From Dromiciops gliroides (lineage: Eukaryota > Chordata > Mammalia > Microbiotheria > Microbiotheriidae), in the NCBI RefSeq assembly GCF_019393635.1, contig NC_057867.1, forward strand, positions 63,367,492 to 63,431,491: a stretch of 64,000 bases of DNA. Direction: 5' to 3'. The notes under the pieces were generated by a model. That model searched no databases, was not told the DNA's origin, and was given only the letters and a program-made list of their open reading frames with translations. This document shows, piece after piece, positions 54,870 through 64,000 of the stretch. Each line of letters starts with the position of its first letter. Position 1 is the first letter of the stretch. A program made the position numbers and the translations under genes.

Positions 54870-55065
54870 AGCAATAGATATTTAATACTTTCTTTTCCCC
54901 TGATTGCATGTACAAACGATTTTTAGCATTCATTTTTTAAAGTCCCAAATTCTCTCCCTCCTTCCCCTGCTCCCTTATTGAGAAGGCAAGCAATTTGATA
55001 GAGGTTATACAAAGACATACATTTTTTAACACAGTCAGTGTGTGAATTTGTTTTGCCTGACAATG
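54870..55065 (-). mobile_element. L1 3' UTR fragment, reverse
   Basis: AGTCCCAAATTCTCTCCCTCC and GAGAAGGCAAGCAATTTGAT, then AGGTTATACAAAGACATAC. Confidence 0.75.
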
Positions 55066-55149
55066 AATATTTGTTACAAGGGCTTTGTTTTGGTGTTTGT
55101 TTTTTAATGTGAATGTGTATTAGGGCAAGGGAGCGTAGGAATAGGTTAG

Positions 55150-55196
55150 CAAAAAAAAAAGAGGAAGGAAGGAAGGAAAGAAGAAGGAAGGGGAGG

Positions 55197-55247
<51 letters not shown>

Positions 55248-55268
55248 ACAGAGAGAGAGAGAGAGAGG
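55150..55268 (+). repeat. Purine tract (GGAA)n(GA)n
   Basis: A-rich and GGAAG repeats lead into more than 20 GA units with AAAGAGAAACA interruptions. The frame at 55113-55382 is an Arg/Glu artefact of this tract. Confidence 0.95.
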
Positions 55269-56335
55269 TGTCTTTATGACATCTTTTTTAATGAAGAGAA
55301 AAGAACCAAAGGAAGGCCAGAAACAAGGTCAGACAAGTGGGATGGCTTTGAAAGCCACAAGTTGATTTTATTATATACTTAAAAAGAAAAGCAAGTTGTG
55401 CATAATAGAAACCTGGACTTTTATGTACAATCCCCTTTTTTCTCTTCTACTATATATATGCAAATGCCCATTCTATTTGGTGTTGGTTAAGTTCAGAATA
55501 AAATTAATATTAAAAAGCTGAAAACTGAAAACCCATCTAGTATATTCAAGGAAGACTTTGAAAAATGTATTGTTCATCAGTGTTACTCTTAATATCCAAC
55601 GTGATGTGTGGTTTAATGTTAAAGAATTAAAGAATATGTGTCCATATCTTGTGAACTCAATGCCAAATCATGTAAAAGAAGTGGTTGCAGCAAAAGGGCA
55701 TATTTCCTATTAAAAGTTTATACAGGGGGTTTTAAAAAATGGCAAATTTTATTCTTCCTTGTGTCTTTAACTCTTCTTCCCAGTGTTCTCTTCTAACTGT
55801 GTCTATTTTTTCCTCCTACCTACAGTGGTCCATTCCTCTCCTGCTCTCCCCCCATCCCCACCCCATTAACAGTAATTTCTTCTCTTTGACTCTCTCTTAT
55901 GCTTCCCTCTGTCTGTCTCCTGCTCCAGCAAATTCCTAGTTGTTTCTTCCCTTTTTCTCTGTCTCTCTCTGTCTCTCTGTCCCTATTTTCCTTTATCTGT
56001 CTGTTTATTTCTTTTCACCCCCAGCCTTTTACTAAGGGCAAATGACTTCCCCTCTTTGGGTCTTCTCTGTAAAATCAGATTTAGCTCCTGTTCTGCCTAC
56101 CTTAATGGACTGTTGTTAAGGTCTAGTGAAACAAGAAATGTAGCATACTTTGTAATGTTAAAGTTCCATATACATGTAGCTCTATGAGGGATTACTATGA
56201 TTTGGCTTTTGGTGTCATTATTTTTAGGCAATTCCATCATATTTATAACTTTTTCTGAGAAGAAGATTCAATTAACTGAAAGAACAAAAGGAGGTATTGA
56301 TCTTGCACATTAGCATTTTAATACAGAAAACCTTG
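55269..56335. other. Gene-free stretch
   Basis: A pyrimidine-rich segment lies at about 55750-56020 (CTGTCTCTCTCTGTC at its end). The rest is unclassified. Confidence 0.4.
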
Positions 56336-56339
56336 TAGA

Positions 56340-56500
56340 AGAAGTGTAGTATAATGTAAAGAGGCCTGGATTGGTCATGAGAAGATCCAGGTTTTGCCAT
56401 TTACTTAGATATGGGATTGTGTAAATCATGACCTCTCTGGACCTCAGTTTCCTTCCATGTAAAATGGAGATAATCTTTATACTATGTAGCTCATTGGTTT
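56340..56500 (+). repeat. MIR-type fragment
   Basis: AGTGTAGTATAATGTAAAGAGG, GGACCTCAGTTTCCTTCC, TGTAAAATGGAGATAATC. Confidence 0.7.
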
Positions 56501-56816
56501 GTTGGTGAGAAAAGAACCCCGTAAACTGAAAAAATGCTTTGGAGATGTGAATTGTTGTGGTGGTTTTCTTCTTCACCTCTTTTTCAATTGAGTTCAGGTA
56601 GAAATGGTCCTGGGACAAGTAACAATGCTACTATCATTCCTTTATATTCAATATTTTATCGACTGTTGTGCAAGTGGATAAAACTTGTGGTTGGATCATA
56701 GCACATTGACATTTTAGCTCATTCTCAGTAGGTTCACTGAAAGCATCTTCATTCAGTATGGCTCCAGTAGCAGATGGAATGATGGGTAAACTTCATCCTG
56801 CTCCCATAGGATTTTT

Positions 56817-56958
56817 TGGGGGGGCGGGGCAATGAGGCTCAAGTGACTTGCCCAGGGTCATACAGCTACTAAGTGTCAAGTGTCTGAGGCTGGATTTGAA
56901 CTCAGGTCCTCCTGAATCCAGGGCCAGTGCTCTATCCACTGTGCCACCTAGCTGTCCC
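56817..56958 (-). mobile_element. tRNA-derived SINE with 16-bp target duplication, reverse
   Basis: CGGGGCAATGAGGCTCAAG, GATTTGAACTCAGGTCCTCC, GTGCCACCTAGCTGTCCC. CTCCCATAGGATTTTT lies at 56801-56816 and 56959-56974. Confidence 0.95.
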
Positions 56959-57059
56959 CTCCCATAGGATTTTTAACTCCTCAACCAGGTACCTTTACTT
57001 TGAAAGCTTTTTTTTTGTTCCATGTAGTTTGAAGATTGTGAGTCTTTTGGACTGTGTCA

Positions 57060-59800
57060 ACCTATTCTAAAAATTTTTATCATTCTAGTTATTACTCTTA
57101 TTGTAGTCCTTATAAAGACTGGAGATCCAAACCGCAAATCCAGCTCTATTTTTAAACAAACATTTATTATTTCCTTCCCATTCCCTACTCCAATTGTAAA
57201 AAATGAAATCCTTATAGTAAACATGCTTTGTCCCACAAAACAAATTTCTATATTGGCCACATTAAAGCTGTATGATCTCCTTCTTTATTCCAAGTGCTCT
57301 ACTACTCTTGTAGGAAGAAGGCAGTGGGCTTCATCTTTGGTCTTTTGGAAATGTGGTCCATTATTGCATTGATCAGAATACTAAAATAAAATCCTTCAAA
57401 GGTGTGTATCTTTAAAATACTTTTGTCAATGTATAACTCATTCTAGTTCTGCTCACTTCACTCTGTATTAGTCCGAAGAGGTCGTTCCAGTTTCCTCTGA
57501 GACTATTTTGTCATTTCTTATGATACAATAATATTCTGTTATATCAGTCATTCCCCAATAGAGAAAATCACCTTAGCTTCTGGGTTTTGTCTTTTCTGAC
57601 CAGTATAAATAGCTGAAAAAGGGGCTGATATAAATATTTTTGTACATATGGGACCTGTCTTTCTTTTTATCTCTTTGGGGGTATAGGACTAGTAGTATTA
57701 TTTCTGGGTTAAAGGGGATGGTCAGTTTAGTGATTTGGGGGCATGGTTCCATGTAACTTTCTGTATGCTTGGACTAAATCTCAGATCCACTAACAATGCA
57801 TTAGTGTGCCTGTTTTCAGCAACCCTTCTGTCAATTGTCATTATCCTCTTTTTTCAACTTTGTCCATCTGATGGATATGAGGTGAATTTTGCTTTGCATT
57901 TTCCTAATTAGTGATTTGTAGCATTTTTATGACTGTTTATATGATTTGATTTCATCCTTTTGAAGCTGCCTATTCATATTCTTTGTCCATTTGTCTGTTG
58001 AACAACGGCTCTTAGTCTTACAAATTTGAATCAGTTCTTTATAATCTTGGTTATGAGAACTTTATCAGAGATGCCTGCCGTAATTTTTTCCTAATTACCT
58101 GTTTCCTTTCTAATTTTAACTGCATTAGCTTTGTGCAAAAGCTTTTTTTTTTAACTTTTTTTTTTTTTTTTTGCAGGCAATGGGGGTTAAGTGACTTGCC
58201 CAGGGTCACACAGCTAGTAAGTGTCAGGTGTCTGAGGCCGGATTTGAACTCAGGTACTCCTGAATTCAGGGCCGGTGCTTTAACCACTGCACCATCTAGC
58301 TTCTTCCTGTGCAAAAGCTTTTAAGTTTTATATAATAAAACTGTCTATTTTGATTTCTGTGATCCTTCTTATCCATTGTTTAGTCTTGAACTCTTCCTCT
58401 TTCCATAGATCAAAATGCAACTTTTTTTTGGAGCTATTTTTTAAAAAATATGGCATTCATTTTTAATCTAAACCTAATTTCTAGGAGACTGTAGTCTAGT
58501 TTTCCCAGCAGTTTTTGTCAAATACTGAGTCCTTACCCCAGTTATCTTTGGGTTTAAAGAAACACTGATCAATTAGGTTTATTTGCTGTTGTACGTTATG
58601 CACCTAATATCTTCTGTTGATTGAGACTCCTTCATTTCTTAAGCAGTACCAAATCATTTTGAGGATTACTACTTCATATATGATTTCTTAAAATATGGTA
58701 TTCAATCTTTTTTTTGGTCATGCTTTTTAGATAGTGTACTGATTCTTAGATTATCTTTGATTTATTTTCTAGATTAGTTATTTTTGATATATACCTTTTA
58801 TTTTCTCCTTTTATAAAATCTTTTCATTTTGTTTTGATATTTCTTTTTGTCTCATGGAATTGCTATTTTCTCTTTGACCTATTCTAATTTTCAGGGAATT
58901 TGATTCTTTATTAAGGTTTACTATTATCTGTTTTAAGGTATTAATTCTCTTTGCCATTTTTTTCTTCCCTAGATATTACATTTTTTATCTCTTGCTTTTT
59001 TTATTCCAGGTTCTCTTATAGACCTTACAGCCAGAATATTCTTTTCTCTAAGTCTCTTCTTGAACTTCTTGTGAATTTATTATCTTCTTCTGGGTTTATC
59101 CCTTTGGCTTCTCTCAGTCCAAGGTATTTCTTCATTGTGTTTGACTTTTCTCCCATGCTTACTCATTGTTTACAACCTCACTGTCTGTACTGGGGGCTTG
59201 TGCTTGGGTCAAATTCTGTTCCTGTACTCCAGGATGGTGTGGTTGAGCCCTATTTGATCCTGACTTTAGTGGCTAAGAATAAACCCCACCATATGAAGAA
59301 ATTGTCTGGCTTTTGATCTTCCTAGGCTTCTGGCTCAGGCTGCCTAGATACTAGGTACATGGCTGACTGTACATTGGGGTGGACACTGATTGCCTATTTG
59401 CTGGGTCGTGGGTGGGATCCCAAGATGCTATTCTGTTCCTGTTCCTTGTCACACATGGGAATTAGACCCTGGGCTAACTCTCACTTTGTTAGGCACTGGG
59501 CTGGTTCCCTCACGTGCTGTGGGAATGGTCTGCTTTGTAATTTGCCCTCCACCTGATCTCTGCTCCACACAAGATTTTGGCCATCTTTTTGTGGAGTCCT
59601 GGTCTGACTGGAAGAATACATAACTGCTTGTTTTTGTTTTTGTTTTCCATTATTCCTTTTATGATATTTTTAGAGTTTTACTGGGGTGTTTGTTGGGTAA
59701 CAAGTCAACATTTTCCCACGGTCCTCTCAATCAAGTTTAAACCTAGTGAAATTCCCATGTCATTGTATTTTAGATAAATTTCTTAATTGTCTATGATGGG
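57060..59800 (-). mobile_element. Long decayed L1 LINE, reverse
   Basis: From 3' UTR (57150-57270) through the ORF2 end (CCACTAACAATGCATTAGTG, GGATATGAGGTGAATTTTGC, CTTTGTCCATTTGTCTG) and inner ORF2-like sequence (GTTTTTGTCAAATACTGAG, AAGCAGTACCAAATCATTTTG). 58800-59800 may be the element's 5' region. It is the longest L1 in the window but has many stops and an SINE insertion. Confidence 0.65.
58147..58307 (-). mobile_element. SINE inside L1, perfect 15-bp target duplication, reverse
   Basis: TGCAGGCAATGGGGGTTAAG, GGATTTGAACTCAGGTACTCC, CACCATCTAGCTTCTTCC. TGTGCAAAAGCTTTT lies at 58132-58146 and 58308-58322. Confidence 0.95.
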
Positions 59801-59907
59801 ATTGGGTGCAAGTTCATGTTTCAGTATTCCATCTCTGTTTAGTTGCGTTATATATAGCCTTAAATGAAAAAAGTATGTTGTTTGTCAGTTTGGGGCTTTA
59901 TTTTCAC

Positions 59908-60103
59908 TAATTAATTAATTAATTAATTAATTAATTAATTAATTAATTAATTAATTAATTAATTAATTGCAGGGCAATGAGGGTTAAGTGGCTTGCCCAG
60001 GGTCACACAGCTAGTAAATTTCAAGTGTCTGAGGCCAGATTTGAACTCAGGTGCTCCTGAATCCAGGTCCGGTGCTTTATCCACTGTGACACCTAGCTGC
60101 CCC
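59908..60103 (-). mobile_element. SINE with (AATT)n tail, reverse
   Basis: The tail is 61 bp of TTAA/AATT repeats (59908-59968, about 15 units) in place of the usual poly(A). The body reads GGGCAATGAGGGTTAAGTGG, GATTTGAACTCAGGTGCTCC, CACCTAGCTGCCCC. Confidence 0.94.
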
Positions 60104-60407
60104 TTATTTTTTGTTTTTGACCACACTTTCATTTCTGTGCAGCTGATCCTGTTTCACTGTGGGCTTGAATGATCCTTAAAAAGTTTGACTTTTCCCACAC
60201 CAATAGCCACTGCAAAACCTCTGATATTCATTGAAGTTTGTTTTTTAACATGCTAGCAATTTTCTTTTTTTATTATAGTATTATTTATTCTTAACAAACC
60301 AAAACATGTGTATGATAGAAAATCTAGCTCTCAACTGACAGATACCTAACTAATGGGGGTGAGGAACTGGCTCAATCTTATTTCATCACATCAAGGCCAG
60401 AGATTTT
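60104..60407. other. Gene-free stretch
   Basis: AT-rich, unclassified. Confidence 0.4.
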
Positions 60408-60580
60408 ATTGTGTTCTTTTTCTTTCTCTTTTCTTTCTTTTTTTTGTGGGGCAATGAGGGTTAAGTGACTTGCCCAGGGTCACACAGCTAGTAAGTGTCA
60501 AGTGTCTGAGTTGGGATTTGAACTCAGGTCCTCCTGAATCCAGGGCCGGTGCTTTATCCACTGTGCCACCTAGCTGCTCC
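60408..60580 (-). mobile_element. tRNA-derived SINE, reverse
   Basis: TGTGGGGCAATGAGGGTTAAG, GAGTTGGGATTTGAACTC, GTGCCACCTAGCTGCTCC. Flanks CAAGGCCAGAGATTTT (60392-60407) and CAAGGCCAGACATTTT (60581-60596) differ by one base. Confidence 0.94.
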
Positions 60581-60859
60581 CAAGGCCAGACATTTTAAGT
60601 CAGCCTTGTATTGGTAGAAGCACACATCTATGACTATTGCTGTCACAAAGTGAAATATATAGAAATGTCCAAAGTAATTAACATACTATTGTATATAGAT
60701 TAGTTAGAGTCAGGTGATGGAAGGCTTTGATTAACTTATGTCTTTAACAAAGAACTTATATTTTCTATTTATTATCTGTATGATTATCATATAAATGATA
60801 ATCTGTACAATTACCATAGAGATAATTATCTATATAATTATAACAATTTGATTGTTATT

Positions 60860-61270
60860 AAATATTATAGCTAACAATTATATAGTGCTTCAAGGTTTGT
60901 AAAGCACTCTACATATATTATCTGATTTGATCCTCAAAATAACCTGAGAGGTAGATACTTTTATTGTTCCCATTTTAGAGATAAGAAAACTGAGGCTGAG
61001 AGATTAAGTGACTTTCCCTAGGGTCACACAGACAGTAAGTGTCTGATTTGGGATTTGAATGCAGGTCCTTCTGATTCCAAGTCCAGTTGTACCAAGCTGC
61101 TCTTGGGCCAGGCACTTGTTCTCTCTTATAGCCTTAGTTTCCTCATCCACAAAGTGGGGATAATAATATTAGCTCTACCTACCTTATAGGTGCAGGGTTT
61201 TTTTTATTGTGAGGAAAGCACTTTGTTAACCTTAATGCACTATAGGCATGAGTGGCTATAGATTGTTGTT
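60860..61270. repeat. Reverse then forward MIR-type elements
   Basis: 60860-61095 (-): AAGGTTTGTAAAGCACTCTAC, TTTGATCCTCAAAATAACC, GAAAACTGAGGCTGAGAG, GGATTTGAATGCAGGTCC. 61105-61270 (+): TTGGGCCAGGCACTTG, TCCTCATCCACAAAGTGGGG, GAGGAAAGCACTTTGTTAACC. Confidence 0.75.
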
Positions 61271-61289
61271 TTTTTCTCTTCCTTTTTTA

Positions 61290-63700
61290 CTTTGACATTT
61301 TTATTTTACAGTAATATTAAAGGATGATTCTGAATTCCTTTACTCACAAGTCTACAAACTGCCTTTGCTGTTGTGGAAATTGGGGCTTGTCTGAGAGATG
61401 CAGGTCATCTCTTTACCCCGAGCCTACTTGGGTGAGTGGGGATTAGTGACTTGGTATTTTAGATAACAAAAGGTATGGCAGGATTAACCCAGAGATGGCT
61501 TGGCCCCCTATCTCACTCTAGATTTTCCAAAGGAGGATTGGTGGTTGTGGAATACCACTAGGTGCTGACAAAATTGAGTTTGTATTTTCTTTTTCTTTTT
61601 TTTTAAAAAGACATGGATGAGAGAGATGGTAGAAAACTTCCAGCAATGTCAGATTTAATCTAGCTTCGTTCTACCATTATCCATTTAGTTTTCATTGAGC
61701 AATGAGGTTAACAAGCTCAGGTAACCCATATCTTCTTGTGCTTTCATGTTCTCATGTAGACGACAATACTTTTCTCGATCAAAAATGGCAAAGGCCAGTG
61801 AGATGCTATCTGCAAGTCATTTTTGTGATCTGCATGTTTGAACAGACTAGTGATTAAAGGTTGATAGTTGAGATTTCTATCCCTATTTGCTGATTAGTAA
61901 TTGAGGGGGCGTTTCTTTCTTATTGAATCTGTAGGATTTGGAAGTTCTATTACTTTGGAGCAAAGAGCACCTGAATGAAATGGGATTTGAAGATTAACAT
62001 TTCTTTCGATTGAGAGCATGGCCCAATTAAAAACTCACAGACTTCGCTGACATCTGTCATCCCACAAGAATTATATATGCAATGTTCTCTATAAGATCAT
62101 AATAACCAACTTGTGGAGCCAAGGCCTCGCTGCGCCAATCCTATTGCTGTTAGAGAGACAGCCAAGTTACCTCCTGAATCATACATACTTTAAGTGGTTT
62201 TATTGACTACAGCTGTTGGGACTGACAAGGAAACAAGATCCACATCAGCCTTTCCTAGAACAAACCAACGGCTTGCAATCCTCCTTTTGGACTTTACTAG
62301 TCTTGAGAAACTCTATAGGAAAGAACATCCTTGTTACCACTGTTGTTTCCCCCCCCCCCCTTGAAGCTAACATCAGTAGGACCCAAACTGTTCCAGGTCA
62401 ACAGAAAGCATTTCTGCCTAAGAGGGTGGCTCCTTCAAGACGGTAAGTGCTTTCATTATAACTGGTTTATTCTAGCTCCCTTCAGTTTAAGCCCTGTATG
62501 ATGTAAGGCATAATATCTCAGTACTTCTCAAATTTGTGATGTGGGTGTGGTTCCTTTCATACTACTGATGAAGATCAGGCAGCTGCCCCCTCTCATTTCA
62601 TAAATGGTCTTTGAGAGTTACTCGGCCAAAAAAAAACCCATCACTCCATGGCCAACCAGGGATAAATGAGCTGATGAGTATCCTCTGCCCTTAGCTAGGT
62701 TGATCCTCAGACAATCAACATATGGGGCTGGCACCATCTCATACTTAAGTCCTTTCCGGCTTCGTAGGAGCCAGTGGGGCTTGTATTAAAATAGGTGGAG
62801 TGACTAGGTGGCATCTAATGTTTATTAGAACTCTAAATCTCTGATCCATACATCTGCTGGCAGAGCCTTCAAGAACCCAGAGACCCCCTCCTCTCCACAA
62901 GGTGCTATTAGAGGAGGACTTCAGCAGAGTTTAGTGATATGTAAACACAACATAATATTCGGGGTTAGCTGAGAATTCTCAAGACCTTCCAGTCTTTGAA
63001 AATGCAAGCATTCCCTCTTACCAAGTACCTTCAGTAAGTGAATAAAAGGACCATTTGTCGTGATGACATCAGCTATTACAGAGCTCCTCATTCCAGACTT
63101 TAAAAACATCTCAGATTAGTTACTCTCTCTGGTTCAATAACCAGCATCGGCCATTTTCCTGGTGAAAGTCAGCCGCCCCCCCTCCCCCGCAGAGTACTAC
63201 GAGTAAACGTTTTCAGGGTTGAACAAAACCACATGCTTGTGGTTGATGCACGGTCAATAGTTTCAATGCTCAGTCATCCCCATGGGGAATTAGAACATCA
63301 CTGTTTCCATTTCTCCAAATTAATACGTGGGGCTCATCACTAGAATGTGTATTCTCACTACAGGAAAATACCAACTCAGACCAAATGAAAACAGTGATGC
63401 AGGAATGTTTAGGCCCCATTTGACAGCTTCTTTTCAAATAGAATTTCCCCTAATCCAAGAAAGCATTTGGAGAAGCTGCACAATCAATCCATTGGCCACA
63501 GAAAACTTTATCAAGTGGCAAACTTTTTGCAGGTCCCTACTATCTCTGCTGGTTTTGTCCTAGGATATAAAGTTAGAGAGTGATAGTAATCCGAAGGAGA
63601 TCATAGAATGTGAAAATTGGCAGGACACTCCGAGATCATCGAAACACTGCCTCTTTATATGTCACAGGGAGAGTGATATGGTACAAAGAACATGTAGTCA
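61290..63700. other. Longest downstream stretch without recognised repeats
   Basis: No interspersed repeat or gene recognised. It holds an open frame at 62216-62446 (+) whose last codons overlap a strong donor-like sequence, AAGACG|GTAAGTGC (GT at 62443-62444). A run of C lies near 62350-62360. It could hold regulatory elements or a non-coding exon, but nothing is proven. Confidence 0.4.
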
Positions 63701-63714
63701 AGAAGTTTCCACTT

Positions 63715-64000
63715 CAGTCTTTTTTTATTTATCTTCAGTTCTGAATCTTCTTCCCTCCTTTCTTCCCCCCACCCCCTTGAGAAAGCAAGAAAAACAAATG
63801 TCCTTCACAAGCACGTATAGTTAAGCAAAACAAATATCCATATTGGCCCTGTCAGTTCAAGCTTTGACTCCGACACTAGCTCTGTAACAACCGGCAAGTC
63901 ACTGAACCTCTCTAAGAATGAGTTTCCACATCTCTAAAGTCAGAATAATGATACCTACCTTGGAGGATTGTTGTGAGAAAAGTATGGTGGGAATAGGAGT
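63715..64000. repeat. L1 3' UTR piece (-) followed by MIR-type element (+)
   Basis: 63715-63850: TTATCTTCAGTTCTGAATC, CCTTGAGAAAGCAAGAAAAAC, AGTTAAGCAAAACAAATATCC. 63855-64000: TCTGTAACAACCGGCAAGTC, GAATGAGTTTCCACATCTC, GGAGGATTGTTGTGAG. The MIR runs off the window. Confidence 0.7.

Noticed and set aside
55113..55382. 89-codon Arg/Glu-rich frame
   Set aside because: Produced by the (GA)n tract.
6057..60580. tRNA genes suggested by A-box and B-box-like sequences
   Set aside because: These are the heads of SINEs with tails and target duplications. No intact cloverleaf or anticodon arm is seen.
1..64000. CRISPR array, operon, phage or defence system
   Set aside because: The DNA is clearly vertebrate. 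The tandem repeats have no unique spacers of even length and no neighbouring cas-like genes.

Overview
This window is vertebrate genomic DNA from a marsupial. The interspersed repeats show this: more than 20 copies of a short tRNA-derived SINE (head GGGGCAGCTAGGTGGCGCAG, marsupial WSINE1/SINE1 type), Mar1-like SINEs with an RTE-type tail, many MIR/CORE-SINE and L2 pieces, CR1/L3-like pieces and 5'-truncated L1 copies. The species cannot be fixed from the window alone. There are no bacterial-type operons, CRISPR arrays, rRNA genes or functional tRNA genes.

Only one protein-coding gene can be supported: VMA21, the assembly factor for the V-ATPase membrane sector, on the + strand. It has a CpG-island promoter (about 17790-18360) and three coding exons (18122-18174, 22162-22271, 22803-22945). 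These join to a 101-codon reading frame plus stop, the same length and exon phases as human VMA21. Two CACGTGAC E-boxes and a palindromic CAGCTG E-box lie 130-240 bp upstream of the start codon and resemble CLEAR (TFEB/TFE3) sites, which would suit a lysosomal acidification gene. A long 3' UTR may run to a poly(A) signal near 26740.

Layout: 1-17.8 kb is gene-free upstream DNA with an inferred solo LTR (3652-4119), a two-tier ACTGCACCCC minisatellite (4429-4827) with a diverged unexpanded relative about 1 kb downstream (5399-5570), L2 copies and a CR1/L3 piece. 17.8-26.8 kb is VMA21. 26.8-64 kb is gene-free and repeat-dense, with nested insertions: SINE in MIR, MIR in L1, and SINE plus MIR in L2. 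A cluster of same-strand L1 3' ends occupies 37.2-40.5 kb. The stretch 61.3-63.7 kb is the longest downstream piece without recognised repeats.

I found no new multi-gene system. The points most worth checking are the minisatellite with its relative, the possible CLEAR sites in the VMA21 promoter, the intron 1 branch-point region, and the nested repeats with clean target-site duplications. Repeat family names come from recognition by eye, not from a database search, so edges are approximate except where target-site duplications are given.
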